DNA of 64,000 bases. Origin: Acidimicrobiales bacterium. GTDB lineage: Bacteria; Actinomycetota; Acidimicrobiia; Acidimicrobiales; SHLQ01. Below, piece by piece: positions 9,077 to 17,161 of this stretch. Both the position numbers and the translations under genes were made by a program. The stretch spans positions 1 to 64,000 of the forward strand of contig JAHDEJ010000008.1 in the NCBI GenBank assembly GCA_020628865.1, written 5' to 3'. The notes beneath the pieces were generated by a model. The model had not been told where the DNA came from, searched no databases, and worked only from the letters and a program-made list of their open reading frames with translations. Position 1 is the stretch's first letter. Each line of letters opens with the position of its first letter.

Positions 9077-9769
9077 GTGGTAGATCACAGCGAAGAAGAC
9101 GCCATGGGCTCCGAGCCCCTGTCGTCCAAGGTGAAACGATTTCTCCTCGACCAGATCGTCAAGGGCGAGCTGGTTCCCGGTCAACGGATCGTGGAGAGCC
9201 GACTGGCGAAGGAACTGGACATCAGCCAGTCGCCGGTGCGAGAAGCGCTGCGTGATCTCGTCGGGCTGGGCCTCGTCGAGATCGAGTCCCGCCGTGGCGC
9301 CCGCGTCCGCCAGCCGACGGCCAAGGAACTGCGCGACGTCAGCGAAGTCCGCGCCGAGATCGACGCCCTCGCCGCCCGCCTGGCCGCCTCCCGCCTGGAC
9401 GAGGCCCGCATCGAAGAGCTGAAGGACTGCCACCGCACCATGTCCGAGTGCCACGACCGCCGCGACTTCATCGGCATGACCGAGGCCGACGCCCGGTTCC
9501 ATCAGATCATCGCCGACGCATCCGGCAACGGCGCCGTCCGCCGCGTGTTCGGCCAACTCGAACCGTTTGCCCGCACGTTCATCACCCTCACCTCCCCAGA
9601 CGTGGAGCTCGAGGGCATCCTGCAACAGCACGAAGGCATCCTCGAAGCCCTCGTGTCGGGCGATGGCGATCTCGCCGCCTGCCGGGCGCACGATCATCAG
9701 CTCAGCGTGCGCAAGGCGTTCTTCGAGGGTTCGGACGAGGACGCCGACGCCGTCCTCAACGCGTCGTAG
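9077..9769 (+). CDS. GntR family transcriptional regulator, FCD subfamily
   Basis: 230 aa, GTG start at 9077. The N-terminal winged helix is clear: KVKRFLLDQIVKGELVPGQR, then SRLAKELDISQSPVREALRDL. The C-terminal FCD ligand domain has its metal-site pattern: EADARFHQIIADASGN, then LQQHEGILEAL and CRAHDHQ, so a metal and a small carboxylate are likely bound. It is the last gene of the first operon and is followed, after 224 nt, by the importer operon. The shared palindrome in front of both operons (2486-2501 and 9945-9960) is its probable target, making it a local, substrate-responsive repressor (inference). Confidence 0.88.
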   Translation: MVDHSEEDAMGSEPLSSKVKRFLLDQIVKGELVPGQRIVESRLAKELDISQSPVREALRDLVGLGLVEIESRRGARVRQPTAKELRDVSEVRAEIDALAARLAASRLDEARIEELKDCHRTMSECHDRRDFIGMTEADARFHQIIADASGNGAVRRVFGQLEPFARTFITLTSPDVELEGILQQHEGILEALVSGDGDLAACRAHDHQLSVRKAFFEGSDEDADAVLNAS

Positions 9770-9923
9770 CCGCGTAGCACCCGCATCGCTGTCGTCGGGG
9801 CCCCACCGGCCCAGGGACCTGGCTTCGACGCGCCCTGATCAGCGCCCTCACCAACGCGTTCCAGCCACGCTGATCGCCGCCCTGCGACCGCTCCGACGGC
9901 CCACTCGCCAAGATCGACTTGCG

Positions 9924-9951
9924 TGGACAAATCCTATCGATTTAGGATAAT
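9924..9951 (+). promoter_or_regulatory. Candidate promoter of the importer operon
   Basis: TGGACA at 9924-9929 and GATAAT at 9946-9951 are separated by 16 nt and resemble -35 and -10 hexamers. The -10 hexamer is the left arm of the palindrome, so a bound regulator would block polymerase. This rests on pattern matching by eye. Confidence 0.4.
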
Positions 9952-9960
9952 CGATTATCG
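9946..9960. promoter_or_regulatory. Candidate GntR operator, copy 2
   Basis: GATAATCGATTATCG repeats the palindrome found at 2486-2501; only the first base of the 16-mer differs. It ends 33 nt before the GTG of the LivH-type permease. The remainder of the 9770-9993 gap shows no further gene. Confidence 0.6.
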
Positions 9961-9993
9961 AGCATCGATGAAAAGGGATTCACAGGGGGAAAT

Positions 9994-11052
9994 GTGAAGG
10001 ACACGGGACGAGGCGTTGGGGTGGTCGGCGACGACACGCCACAAGAAACGGCGCCAACACCAACGAGCGACGCTCCGGGGACTGCGTCCGCTCCGACCGC
10101 AGATCCGGCAGGTCGCCAACGGCCCGCCTGGGCAATCCCACTGCTGGCCGCTGCCGTCGTGGCCATCGGCGCCTTCGTGTCCGAATTCATCGCCGAATCA
10201 CTGGTCATCGGCGCCACCGAGAACGCACCACTGGTGCTCGCCGCTCTCGGCTTCGCCCTCCTCTACCGCCTCAACGGCCTGCTCAACGTGGCCTTCACCG
10301 AAACGGTGACACTCGGCGGCTACTTCGCCATCTGGATCACCAGCACCACCGGATGGGGATTCGCCGCCGCCGTCATCCCGGCCGGCATCCTCTCCGGGCT
10401 CCTCAGCGTGGCCACCTACCTGCTCGTCTTCCGACCGGCCAAGAAGCGCAACGTCGACGGCCTCGAGCTCATCGTGATCTCCTTCGGCCTCGCCCTGTTC
10501 CTACGCCACGCCCTGCAGTTCGTCTTCGGGTTCCGGGCCCGCTTCTTCGAGACCCCGCCGCCCAACACCATCGACGTGCTCGGCGTCGGCGTTCCCTCCT
10601 TCCGACTCCTCGCCGTCGCCAGCGTCGCCGTGCTCTCGTTCGCCATCTATCAGTTCATCCGGCGCACCAGCTACGGCCTGCAGATCCGAGCCCTCGCCAG
10701 CAACGAAGGCCTCGCCGAATCCAGCGGCGTCCGCCCGCTCAACGTGACCCTCCTCATCTGGTTCGTGGCCGGATTCGCCGGAGGGCTCGCCGGCGCCTTC
10801 TTCGGTGTCGCCTCCGCCGTCACGCCGCTGCTCGGCACCCGCCAACTGCTGCTGATCCTGCTCGTCGTCCTCGTCGGCGGCATCTGGGACCTGCTCGGCG
10901 TCGTCTGGGTCGGCGCCGCCACCGGCATCGCCCTCACCGCCATGACCCTCTGGCTCGGCAGTGACCTCTGGGCCCAGCTCATCCTCATCGTCCTCTTCCT
11001 CGGACTGCTCAAGACGCGAGGCGGCCGCCTGACCGCCGGATCGAAGGTCTGA
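9994..11052 (+). CDS. Branched-chain-type ABC transporter permease (LivH-like)
   Basis: 352 aa. The GTG at 9994 follows AGGGGGA. A roughly 45-residue Thr/Pro/Ala-rich cytoplasmic extension precedes about eight predicted membrane segments. The EAA-like region includes RRTSYGLQIRALASNEGLAESSGV, the typical cytoplasmic loop of HAAT-family permeases, shown here with its conserved A..N...A..SGV pattern. First gene of a five-gene importer operon (two permeases, two ATPases, one binding protein) under the second palindrome. The pathway enzymes on both sides suggest it imports the compound they degrade, not an amino acid used for protein synthesis. Confidence 0.87.
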   Translation: MKDTGRGVGVVGDDTPQETAPTPTSDAPGTASAPTADPAGRQRPAWAIPLLAAAVVAIGAFVSEFIAESLVIGATENAPLVLAALGFALLYRLNGLLNVAFTETVTLGGYFAIWITSTTGWGFAAAVIPAGILSGLLSVATYLLVFRPAKKRNVDGLELIVISFGLALFLRHALQFVFGFRARFFETPPPNTIDVLGVGVPSFRLLAVASVAVLSFAIYQFIRRTSYGLQIRALASNEGLAESSGVRPLNVTLLIWFVAGFAGGLAGAFFGVASAVTPLLGTRQLLLILLVVLVGGIWDLLGVVWVGAATGIALTAMTLWLGSDLWAQLILIVLFLGLLKTRGGRLTAGSKV

Positions 11053-11054
11053 CC

Positions 11055-12005
11055 ATGCTCGATTGGCTCGACGCATTTCTCATCTCCGGACTCTTCGGAG
11101 TCGTCCAGATCATCGGACTGGGCCTCCTCGTCCACCTGCAGATGGGACTCACCCGCGTGGCGAACTTCGGCGTCGCCGGCTTCTGGGGCCTCGGCCTCTA
11201 CGTGTTCGGGATCCTGTACGGCAAGGTCGACTGGCCCTTCGGCGATCCGTGGCAGTTCCTCGTCTGCGCCATCGCCGCCACGGCGGCATCGGCGCTGGCC
11301 GGCCTCTTCGTCGCCTGGCTCATCTCCGACCTCGACGTCGACGGCGCCCTCGTCGGCACGCTCGGGTTCGCCACCGTCATCTTCCTGCTCGCCACCGCCT
11401 GGTCCGACCTCACCGGCGGCGCCGCCGGCCTCGGCGGGCTCGGCTTCCCGTACGACGCCGGCCCGGCCAAGACCAACGAATTCATCTGGTTCGTGCTCAC
11501 CACCGCCATCGTCGCCGGCATCCTCGCCTACGTCCTGTGGGTGCATCGGAGCCCCTACGGACGCCTGCTCATCGCCGTCGGCACGAACGAACCGCTCGCC
11601 CGCAGCCTCGGCAAGTCCTCCACCCGGGCCAAGCTCACGCTCTTCACCATCACCAGCGGCATGATGGGCCTGCTCGGCGTGATGCAAGCCGTGATGTTCC
11701 GGTTCATCATCCCGGCCAACGTCACCATCAACATCACGCTCGCTGCGCTCGCCGGCCTGATCCTCGGCGGCATCACCCGAGCGTGGGGCGCCGTCGTCGG
11801 CGTGCTCTTCACGGTGGCGCTGTTCGACATCGTCATCCAGTTCTACGTACCCCTCCCCCAGGAGTGGTACACGCAAGCCATCCCGGTCGCCCGCGAGGCG
11901 ATCTTCGGGTTGGCCCTCGTGCTGGTCCTGCTCTTCCGCCCCAAGGGAATGTTGGGCGAGATGAAGCGGCCGCAACTGATGCGGAGGATTCATGACTTCA
12001 AGTGA
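11055..12005 (+). CDS. Branched-chain-type ABC transporter permease (LivM-like)
   Basis: 316 aa, ATG at 11055, two nt after the previous stop. Hydrophobic throughout with about eight to ten membrane helices. The cytoplasmic loop HRSPYGRLLIAVGTNEPLA followed by SLGKSSTRAKL, and the helix LAALAGLILGGITRAWGAVVG, are characteristic of LivM-type permeases. Its C-terminus overlaps the start of the ATPase gene by 14 nt. It pairs with the LivH-like subunit to form the membrane channel. Confidence 0.87.
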   Translation: MLDWLDAFLISGLFGVVQIIGLGLLVHLQMGLTRVANFGVAGFWGLGLYVFGILYGKVDWPFGDPWQFLVCAIAATAASALAGLFVAWLISDLDVDGALVGTLGFATVIFLLATAWSDLTGGAAGLGGLGFPYDAGPAKTNEFIWFVLTTAIVAGILAYVLWVHRSPYGRLLIAVGTNEPLARSLGKSSTRAKLTLFTITSGMMGLLGVMQAVMFRFIIPANVTINITLAALAGLILGGITRAWGAVVGVLFTVALFDIVIQFYVPLPQEWYTQAIPVAREAIFGLALVLVLLFRPKGMLGEMKRPQLMRRIHDFK

Positions 12006-12771
12006 GCGCACCCGAGCGGAGATCCACGTTCGAGGAGCGAAGAAGAGCTTCTCCGGACGGACCGTCGTCGACGTCGACGAGCTCGTCCTCGGCGACAGCG
12101 CGGTCGAGGGTCTCCTTGGCCCGAACGGCGCCGGCAAAACCACCCTCATGCGAATGATCATGCATTCGATCCCGCTGGACGAAGGCACGGTCACGCTGCA
12201 CAAGCGCGACGGGTCCACGATCACGCTCTCCGAACTGCCGCCACACCAGATGGTGTCCAACGGGGTGGTCAAGAGCACGCAGGTCGTCAGCGACTTCGAC
12301 CAGCTCACGATTCTCGACTCGCTCCTGCTCGCCCTGGCCACGCCGGGCGACGAATCGCCGATCCGGTGGAAGGCCGAACGCGAGCTTGCGAAGAAGCACG
12401 AAGAAGAGATCCGCCATCAGCTCGACCGCTTCGGCTTCGGCAACCCAAACGAAGTCGCCGGCTCGGCCGGCGAGAAGAAGTTGCTCGACATCGTCCGCTG
12501 CCTCCTGCTCAAGCCGGACGTTCTCCTCCTGGACGAACCGACGGCCGGCCTGCCCGACGACATCACTCAACTCGTGATGAGCGCCGTCCGCGAGCTCGCA
12601 CTCGGTGGCACCTCGGTCGTCATCGTCGAACACGACCTCGAGGTGATCTGGGAGCTCTGCGACGAGGTCACGTTCATGGCCGAAGGCCGGGTCCTCATGA
12701 AGAGCGACCCGGAGACCATCCGCAACAACTCGCTCGTTGTCGAAAAGTACCTGGGAGCAGATCATGCCTGA
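11992..12771 (+). CDS. ABC transporter ATP-binding protein (LivG-like)
   Basis: 259 aa, ATG at 11992 inside the end of the permease gene. Walker A is GPNGAGKTT, Walker B is DVLLLDEPTAG, and the switch His is in VIVEHDLEVIW. The ABC signature is degenerate (GSAGEKKLLDIVRC instead of LSGGQ), and a short insertion (HKRDGSTITLSELPPHQM) replaces part of the usual LivG loop. It energises import together with the LivF-like ATPase, whose start lies within the last codons of this gene (8-nt overlap). Confidence 0.85.
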   Translation: MTSSERTRAEIHVRGAKKSFSGRTVVDVDELVLGDSAVEGLLGPNGAGKTTLMRMIMHSIPLDEGTVTLHKRDGSTITLSELPPHQMVSNGVVKSTQVVSDFDQLTILDSLLLALATPGDESPIRWKAERELAKKHEEEIRHQLDRFGFGNPNEVAGSAGEKKLLDIVRCLLLKPDVLLLDEPTAGLPDDITQLVMSAVRELALGGTSVVIVEHDLEVIWELCDEVTFMAEGRVLMKSDPETIRNNSLVVEKYLGADHA

Positions 12772-13504
12772 GACGGCTGCTGAAACGCCGACGCCAACCA
12801 CCGCCGAGGCCGTGCTCACCATCTCGAACCTGTGCAGCGGCTACGGCAGCGTGCAGGTGCTCCACGATCTCAGCTTCGAGGTCCGGAACGAGATCTTCAC
12901 CATCCTCGGCGCCAACGGCGCCGGAAAGACCACACTGCTGCGCACGCTCGCTCACCTCCTTCCGGTCACCTCCGGGTCGATCGGGTTCCGCGGCACCGAC
13001 GTCACCCACGCCGCGGCCCACGAGACCGCCCGCCTCGGTGTCGGCTACGTGCCCCAGGAAGCCGCCGTCTTCCCCGACCTCACCATCCTCGAGAACCTGC
13101 AGGTCGGAGCGATGATCGGCGACCGCGCCTTCGACGAATGCCTCGAGGAGGTCTTCCAGACCTTCCCCGACCTGCGTTCGAAGACCCACCTGCGTGCCGG
13201 CAACCTCAGCGGCGGCGAGTCGCGGATGGTCGCCTGCGGTCGGGCGCTCATGCAGGACCCCAAGGTGCTGCTCCTCGACGAACCGACGGCCGGGCTCTCG
13301 CCCCTCTACGTCGAACAGTTCTTCGAGACCATCGAGTCGATCCATCGCACCCGCAACGTCGCGGTGCTGCTGACCGAACAGAACGCGACCAAGGCCCTCG
13401 GCATCGCCGACCGGGTCATGGTCCTCAGTCTCGGCGAAGGGTCCACCCCTGTGGACGCCGCCGAGATGACCAAGGAACGGCTGAAAGAGGCCTACAAGCT
13501 CTAG
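12764..13504 (+). CDS. ABC transporter ATP-binding protein (LivF-like)
   Basis: 246 aa, ATG at 12764 preceded by GGGAGCAG. Walker A GANGAGKTT, LSGGESRMVACGRAL signature and Walker B KVLLLDEPTAGLSP are intact, with VGYVPQEAAVFPDLTILENL as the Q-loop region. The N-terminal 17 residues are Thr/Pro/Ala-rich and precede the nucleotide-binding domain. It is the partner of the LivG-like ATPase. The stop is followed by a short GCCCCA/TGGGGC hairpin, then by the binding-protein gene, which has its own strong ribosome binding site. Confidence 0.87.
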   Translation: MPETAAETPTPTTAEAVLTISNLCSGYGSVQVLHDLSFEVRNEIFTILGANGAGKTTLLRTLAHLLPVTSGSIGFRGTDVTHAAAHETARLGVGYVPQEAAVFPDLTILENLQVGAMIGDRAFDECLEEVFQTFPDLRSKTHLRAGNLSGGESRMVACGRALMQDPKVLLLDEPTAGLSPLYVEQFFETIESIHRTRNVAVLLTEQNATKALGIADRVMVLSLGEGSTPVDAAEMTKERLKEAYKL

Positions 13505-13570
13505 CCCCACCTGGGGCCGGAACCAGCTCACACCCAAGGGGGGTGGGGGTGAACCAGGAGGTAGAAACAC

Positions 13571-14995
13571 ATGTTGCACAAGAGAAGGTGGGCCCGTCTG
13601 TTGACGGCCCTGGCCGCGCTTGCACTTGTTGCCAGCGCATGCGGATCCGATGAAGGAACCGTCAGCGCAGACGGAGGATCGGAGACATCCGAGTCGACGT
13701 CCACCGACGAAAGCACGGACGGCGAGGAAGCGAGCGAGCCCGTCTCAACCGAACCGGTCACCGTCTGCGAGCTCGCCTACTACACCGGCGATTTCGCCGA
13801 CTTCGGCGACCAGCTCACCGGCAACCTGAAGTTCCCGATCGAAGAGGTCATCAACGCCGACCCGCCGCTCGGACGCGAATGGCAGCTCGTCTCCGAAGAC
13901 CTCGGAACGGTCGGCGAAGGCCAGGCCGCACGCGCCTGTCTCGAACGCCACGAAGCGGAGATCGTCGTTTCGATCGCCCACGGCTACCGCGAGTATCGCG
14001 ACTTCATGCTCGAGTACTGGGAAGAGAACGATTCGCCGATCGTGCCGTCCGTCCATGGCGGCGCCATCCCCGGCAACCTCGGCGGCACCGCCGAAGAGCC
14101 GATCTTCCGGGCGCAGGGCGTCGAAGCAGCGCTGGGAACCTCCGGCATGATGTACGCCGAGACCATCGGTGCACAGACCGCAGTGATCTTCCAGACCGAG
14201 GTCGAGGGCTTCACGCTCGCCTCCGACGCAGCCGAGGGCGCCGCCGACGCGGTCGGCATCGAGATCCTCGCCCGTATCCGGACGCAGGCCAGTCAGCCGT
14301 CGTACCGGGCGCAGGTCGAGGAAATCGCCGACCTGAACCCGGACGTCGTCATCGTGCAGGCGGGAACCATCGATTCGGGCACGCTGATCAAGCAGGCCGC
14401 AGAAGCGGGCCTGTCGCTGCAGTGGATCGGTGAGACCGGTTGGACCTCGCCGGAGTTCATGAGCACGCTCGGCGCCGACCTCGTCAGCACCCAGCAGAGC
14501 ATCGGCTACGCCGCCTTCGCTCCCGACACGACGACGGATGCCTGGAGCTTCTACGAGCCGGCGGTCATCAACGCCTACGGCGAGGACGTCGAAGACACCG
14601 ACACGCCATGGGCAACGCCGGGCGACCTCTACATGTTCTCGACCTACGACGTGATGGTCCACACCGCACTCGCAGTCGAGTACGCAGGTTCGTTCAAGGC
14701 ATCCGAGTGGGCACCCGCCATGCGGGCCGTCGGTTCCGCCCCAGGCACCGCCTGCTACACGTACGAAGGCTGCCTGGAACTGATCCGGGCCGGTGAGGAC
14801 GTCGACTACTCGGGCGTGACCGGGTCGGGTGACTACACCGCCGGTGGCGTGAACAACGTCGCCGCCGCCTACACGCCGTTCAACGACGACGGCACGCAGG
14901 GCGAAGCCGTGTTCCTCGACGCCGCTCGTTCCAACGAGATCGTCGACGCCGTCGCTCCGGTGGCGGAGTGCGAGGACAACGTCTGCGACTGGTGA
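13571..14995 (+). CDS. ABC transporter substrate-binding lipoprotein (LivK/Peripla_BP_6-like)
   Basis: 474 aa, ATG at 13571 with CCAGGAGG ten nt upstream. The signal peptide ends in the lipobox LVASAC (Cys near residue 24), followed by a Ser/Thr/Glu-rich linker that holds the receptor off the membrane. The mature domain begins VTVCELAYYTGDFADFGDQL and has the type I periplasmic-binding fold pattern seen in branched-chain amino acid receptors. It is longer than LivK (about 370 aa), and the C-terminal extension has Cys pairs (CYTYEGC, CEDNVC) that could form disulfides. It determines what the importer takes up, which cannot be read from sequence. Confidence 0.85.
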   Translation: MLHKRRWARLLTALAALALVASACGSDEGTVSADGGSETSESTSTDESTDGEEASEPVSTEPVTVCELAYYTGDFADFGDQLTGNLKFPIEEVINADPPLGREWQLVSEDLGTVGEGQAARACLERHEAEIVVSIAHGYREYRDFMLEYWEENDSPIVPSVHGGAIPGNLGGTAEEPIFRAQGVEAALGTSGMMYAETIGAQTAVIFQTEVEGFTLASDAAEGAADAVGIEILARIRTQASQPSYRAQVEEIADLNPDVVIVQAGTIDSGTLIKQAAEAGLSLQWIGETGWTSPEFMSTLGADLVSTQQSIGYAAFAPDTTTDAWSFYEPAVINAYGEDVEDTDTPWATPGDLYMFSTYDVMVHTALAVEYAGSFKASEWAPAMRAVGSAPGTACYTYEGCLELIRAGEDVDYSGVTGSGDYTAGGVNNVAAAYTPFNDDGTQGEAVFLDAARSNEIVDAVAPVAECEDNVCDW

Positions 14996-15025
14996 TCACA
15001 CCGATCACCTCAACCTGACCATGCA

Positions 15026-15066
15026 GGGAGTGGGGCGCCATATCCCCTCCGGAGTGCCCCACTCCC
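15026..15066 (+). terminator. Stem-loop after the binding-protein gene
   Basis: GGGAGTGGGGC (15026-15036) and GCCCCACTCCC (15056-15066) form a perfect 11-bp stem with a 19-nt loop, 31 nt after the binding-protein stop. No T-tract follows, so it may act as a weak terminator or as a 3'-stabilising hairpin before the enzyme genes. Confidence 0.55.
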
Positions 15067-15115
15067 CCGCATGGCCATCCGTCCACGCAGTTCGACCCGG
15101 TGAGGAAGGCCGACC

Positions 15116-15154
15116 ATGAACACCACCGCAACACCAGAATCCGACCTCCCATGA
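15116..15154 (+). CDS. Possible 12-codon leader ORF before the lactonase gene
   Basis: ATG at 15116 follows GAGGAAGG at good spacing and opens a 12-residue frame (MNTTATPESDLP) whose TGA overlaps the lactonase ATG as ATGA. The lactonase ATG has no visible Shine-Dalgarno sequence, so coupling through this short frame is plausible. No evidence that the peptide itself has a function. Confidence 0.3.
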   Translation: MNTTATPESDLP

Positions 15155-16071
15155 CGGTGAAGATCGAGTGCATCCTCGAATGCAACAACCATCTGGGTGA
15201 GGGCCCGGTCTGGGACGTCGACGAAGGACGCCTGTACTGGCTCGACTGCACCGGCCCCCGGTTCGGACTCGACGCCGTCTGGCGCCTGGACCCGAAGTCC
15301 GGGAAGGTCGAGAGCTGGGCGCTGCCGAAGGACATCGGCGCCATGGCGCTGCGGGAGCAGGGCGGCCTGGTCGCCGCCATGTGCGACGGCTTCTACTTCA
15401 TGGACATCGTCGGGGATGCGATCGAGCTCGACCTCATCCAGGAGGTGGACGCCGACATCGAACGCACCCGTCTCAACGACGGAAAGGTCGATCGACGCGG
15501 CCGCTTCTTCGCCGGAGGAATGGACGACCTCGAAGAGCTCCGAAACTGCGGGCTCTGGCGGCTCGACCCCGACCTGTCGGTCACGCAGGTCGAAGAAGGA
15601 CTGATGTGCACGAACGGGCCCTGCTGGAGCCCCGACGACACGACCTTCTACATCGCCGACACGTTCATCGAGGAGTTCTGGGCGTACGACTACGACATCG
15701 AGACCGGCACCCTCGCCAACAAGCGAGTGCACGCCACCACCAAGGACGACCTGGGCGTCGCCGACGGCTCGACCGTCGACGAAGAGGGCTACATGTGGAA
15801 CGCCCAACTGATCTCGGGCGATCTCGTTCGCTATGCCCCCGACGGAACCGTCGAGCGACGCATCGGCATGCCGGTGAAGAACATCACCAGCGTGATGTGG
15901 GGCGGCGACAACCTCGACGAGCTCTACGTGACCTCCATGGCGCGGGTCAAACATCCCGCCGTGCACGACATGTTCGCCGTGCAGGAAAAGCCCCAGTTTC
16001 TGGCCGGAAGCCTCTTCAAGGTCACGGGTCTCGGCATCCGAGGCGTCCCCGAACCGCGTTTCGGCGGGTGA
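15151..16071 (+). CDS. SMP-30/gluconolactonase family protein
   Basis: 306 aa. The ATG at 15151 is chosen because the family motif NHLGEGPVWDVDEGRLYWLD follows closely; its Glu is the conserved metal ligand. Other blocks are TRLNDGKVDRRGRFFAGGM, GLMCTNGPCWSPDDTTFYIADT and GVADGSTVDEEGYMWNAQL. This six-bladed propeller family hydrolyses sugar lactones with a divalent metal. In this locus it may open a lactone made by the molybdenum hydroxylase or the alcohol dehydrogenase (inference). It lies 155 nt after the transporter operon, past the stem-loop at 15026-15066. Confidence 0.85.
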   Translation: MTVKIECILECNNHLGEGPVWDVDEGRLYWLDCTGPRFGLDAVWRLDPKSGKVESWALPKDIGAMALREQGGLVAAMCDGFYFMDIVGDAIELDLIQEVDADIERTRLNDGKVDRRGRFFAGGMDDLEELRNCGLWRLDPDLSVTQVEEGLMCTNGPCWSPDDTTFYIADTFIEEFWAYDYDIETGTLANKRVHATTKDDLGVADGSTVDEEGYMWNAQLISGDLVRYAPDGTVERRIGMPVKNITSVMWGGDNLDELYVTSMARVKHPAVHDMFAVQEKPQFLAGSLFKVTGLGIRGVPEPRFGG

Positions 16072-16076
16072 GCGCC

Positions 16077-16112
16077 ATGAACACACAATCATTCAGGAAG
16101 GAATCACCATGA
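16077..16112 (+). CDS. Possible 11-codon ORF before the alcohol dehydrogenase gene
   Basis: ATG at 16077 opens MNTQSFRKESP, ending in a TGA that overlaps the dehydrogenase ATG (ATGA at 16109-16112). It mirrors the short frame at 15116-15154, but its own ribosome binding site is weak and it may only be the spacer that carries the AGGAAGG of the next gene. Confidence 0.2.
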   Translation: MNTQSFRKESP

Positions 16113-17155
16113 AAGCGCTGGTTCTCCGTGCGCCGAACGAGTTCGCGGTCGAGGAAGTGGACGACCCCACGCCAGGACCGTTGGAGGTGCTCTGTCGGGT
16201 GGAACGGGTGGGCATCTGCGGCACCGACGTGCACATGGTGCAGGGCCACTACGACTTCTGGCCCGCCTACTACCCCTTCATCCCCGGCCATGAATGGTCG
16301 GGGCAGATCGTCGCCCTCGGCGAGGGCTGCGAACGCTTCGGTTGGGAGATCGGCGATCGGGTCGCCGGCTCCTCCCATGCCGGTTGCATGCATTGCCCCA
16401 CCTGCATAGGCGGGCGATACAACCTCTGCCTCAACTATGGCGAGTCTCCGATGCACAGCCACTACGGCCACACCGCTCAGGGCGCGTACGCCGACCTGGT
16501 CGTGCACTCCATCCGCAGCGTCTTCAAGCTCCCCGACGACATGAGCTATGACCTCGGCGCCGTCACCGACCCAGCCTCGATCGCCCTGCACTGTGCGAAC
16601 CGGGCGGGTATCGAATCCGGAATGAACGTGGCGGTCATCGGGCCCGGCCCCGTCGGCATCCTCGCCGCGGAAGCTGCCCGGGCGCTCGGTGCGTCACGCG
16701 TGATCGTCGCCGCCCGTGGGGCCCGCATCGCCGTCGTCGAGAAGTTCGGCTACGAGATCTTCGACACCAACGACCCCAATGGCCTCGATGCCTTCCGGGA
16801 GATGCTGCCACGCGGTGCCGACGTCGTCCTCGACGCCGCCGGGACTCCGGCAACCGTCCCGATGTCGATCAAGATGCTGGCCCGGGGCGGACGGTGTTCC
16901 ACCGTTGGCATCCCGACCGACGACGTCGAGATTCCCATGGCGCCACTCGTGCTCGACGAACTCGAACTCGTCGGCTCACGGGCCGTCGCCGGCGAGATGC
17001 AGGCCACGCTCGACTTCATCAGCGATGGGCGTATTCGGGCCGGCGACATCATCACTCACCGGTTCCCGCTGCGCGAGTTCGCAACCGCTCTCGACGTGAC
17101 CGACAAGCGAACCGATGGGGCGATGAAGGTCCTCATCGACATGTCGCTCGACTGA
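16109..17155 (+). CDS. Zinc-dependent alcohol dehydrogenase (MDR family)
   Basis: 348 aa, ATG at 16109 with AGGAAGG upstream. Catalytic zinc ligands are visible in GICGTDVH (Cys37) and PGHEW (His61, Glu62); the structural-zinc cysteines 93, 96, 99 and 107 are present in AGCMHCPTC and YNLC. The nucleotide motif is VIGPGPVGILAAEAA. It resembles threonine/sorbitol dehydrogenase-like enzymes that oxidise a secondary alcohol with NAD(P). In this cluster it could oxidise a hydroxy acid or polyol intermediate before glycerate kinase. Six nt separate it from the kinase gene. Confidence 0.85.
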   Translation: MKALVLRAPNEFAVEEVDDPTPGPLEVLCRVERVGICGTDVHMVQGHYDFWPAYYPFIPGHEWSGQIVALGEGCERFGWEIGDRVAGSSHAGCMHCPTCIGGRYNLCLNYGESPMHSHYGHTAQGAYADLVVHSIRSVFKLPDDMSYDLGAVTDPASIALHCANRAGIESGMNVAVIGPGPVGILAAEAARALGASRVIVAARGARIAVVEKFGYEIFDTNDPNGLDAFREMLPRGADVVLDAAGTPATVPMSIKMLARGGRCSTVGIPTDDVEIPMAPLVLDELELVGSRAVAGEMQATLDFISDGRIRAGDIITHRFPLREFATALDVTDKRTDGAMKVLIDMSLD

Positions 17156-17161
17156 CCAGCC

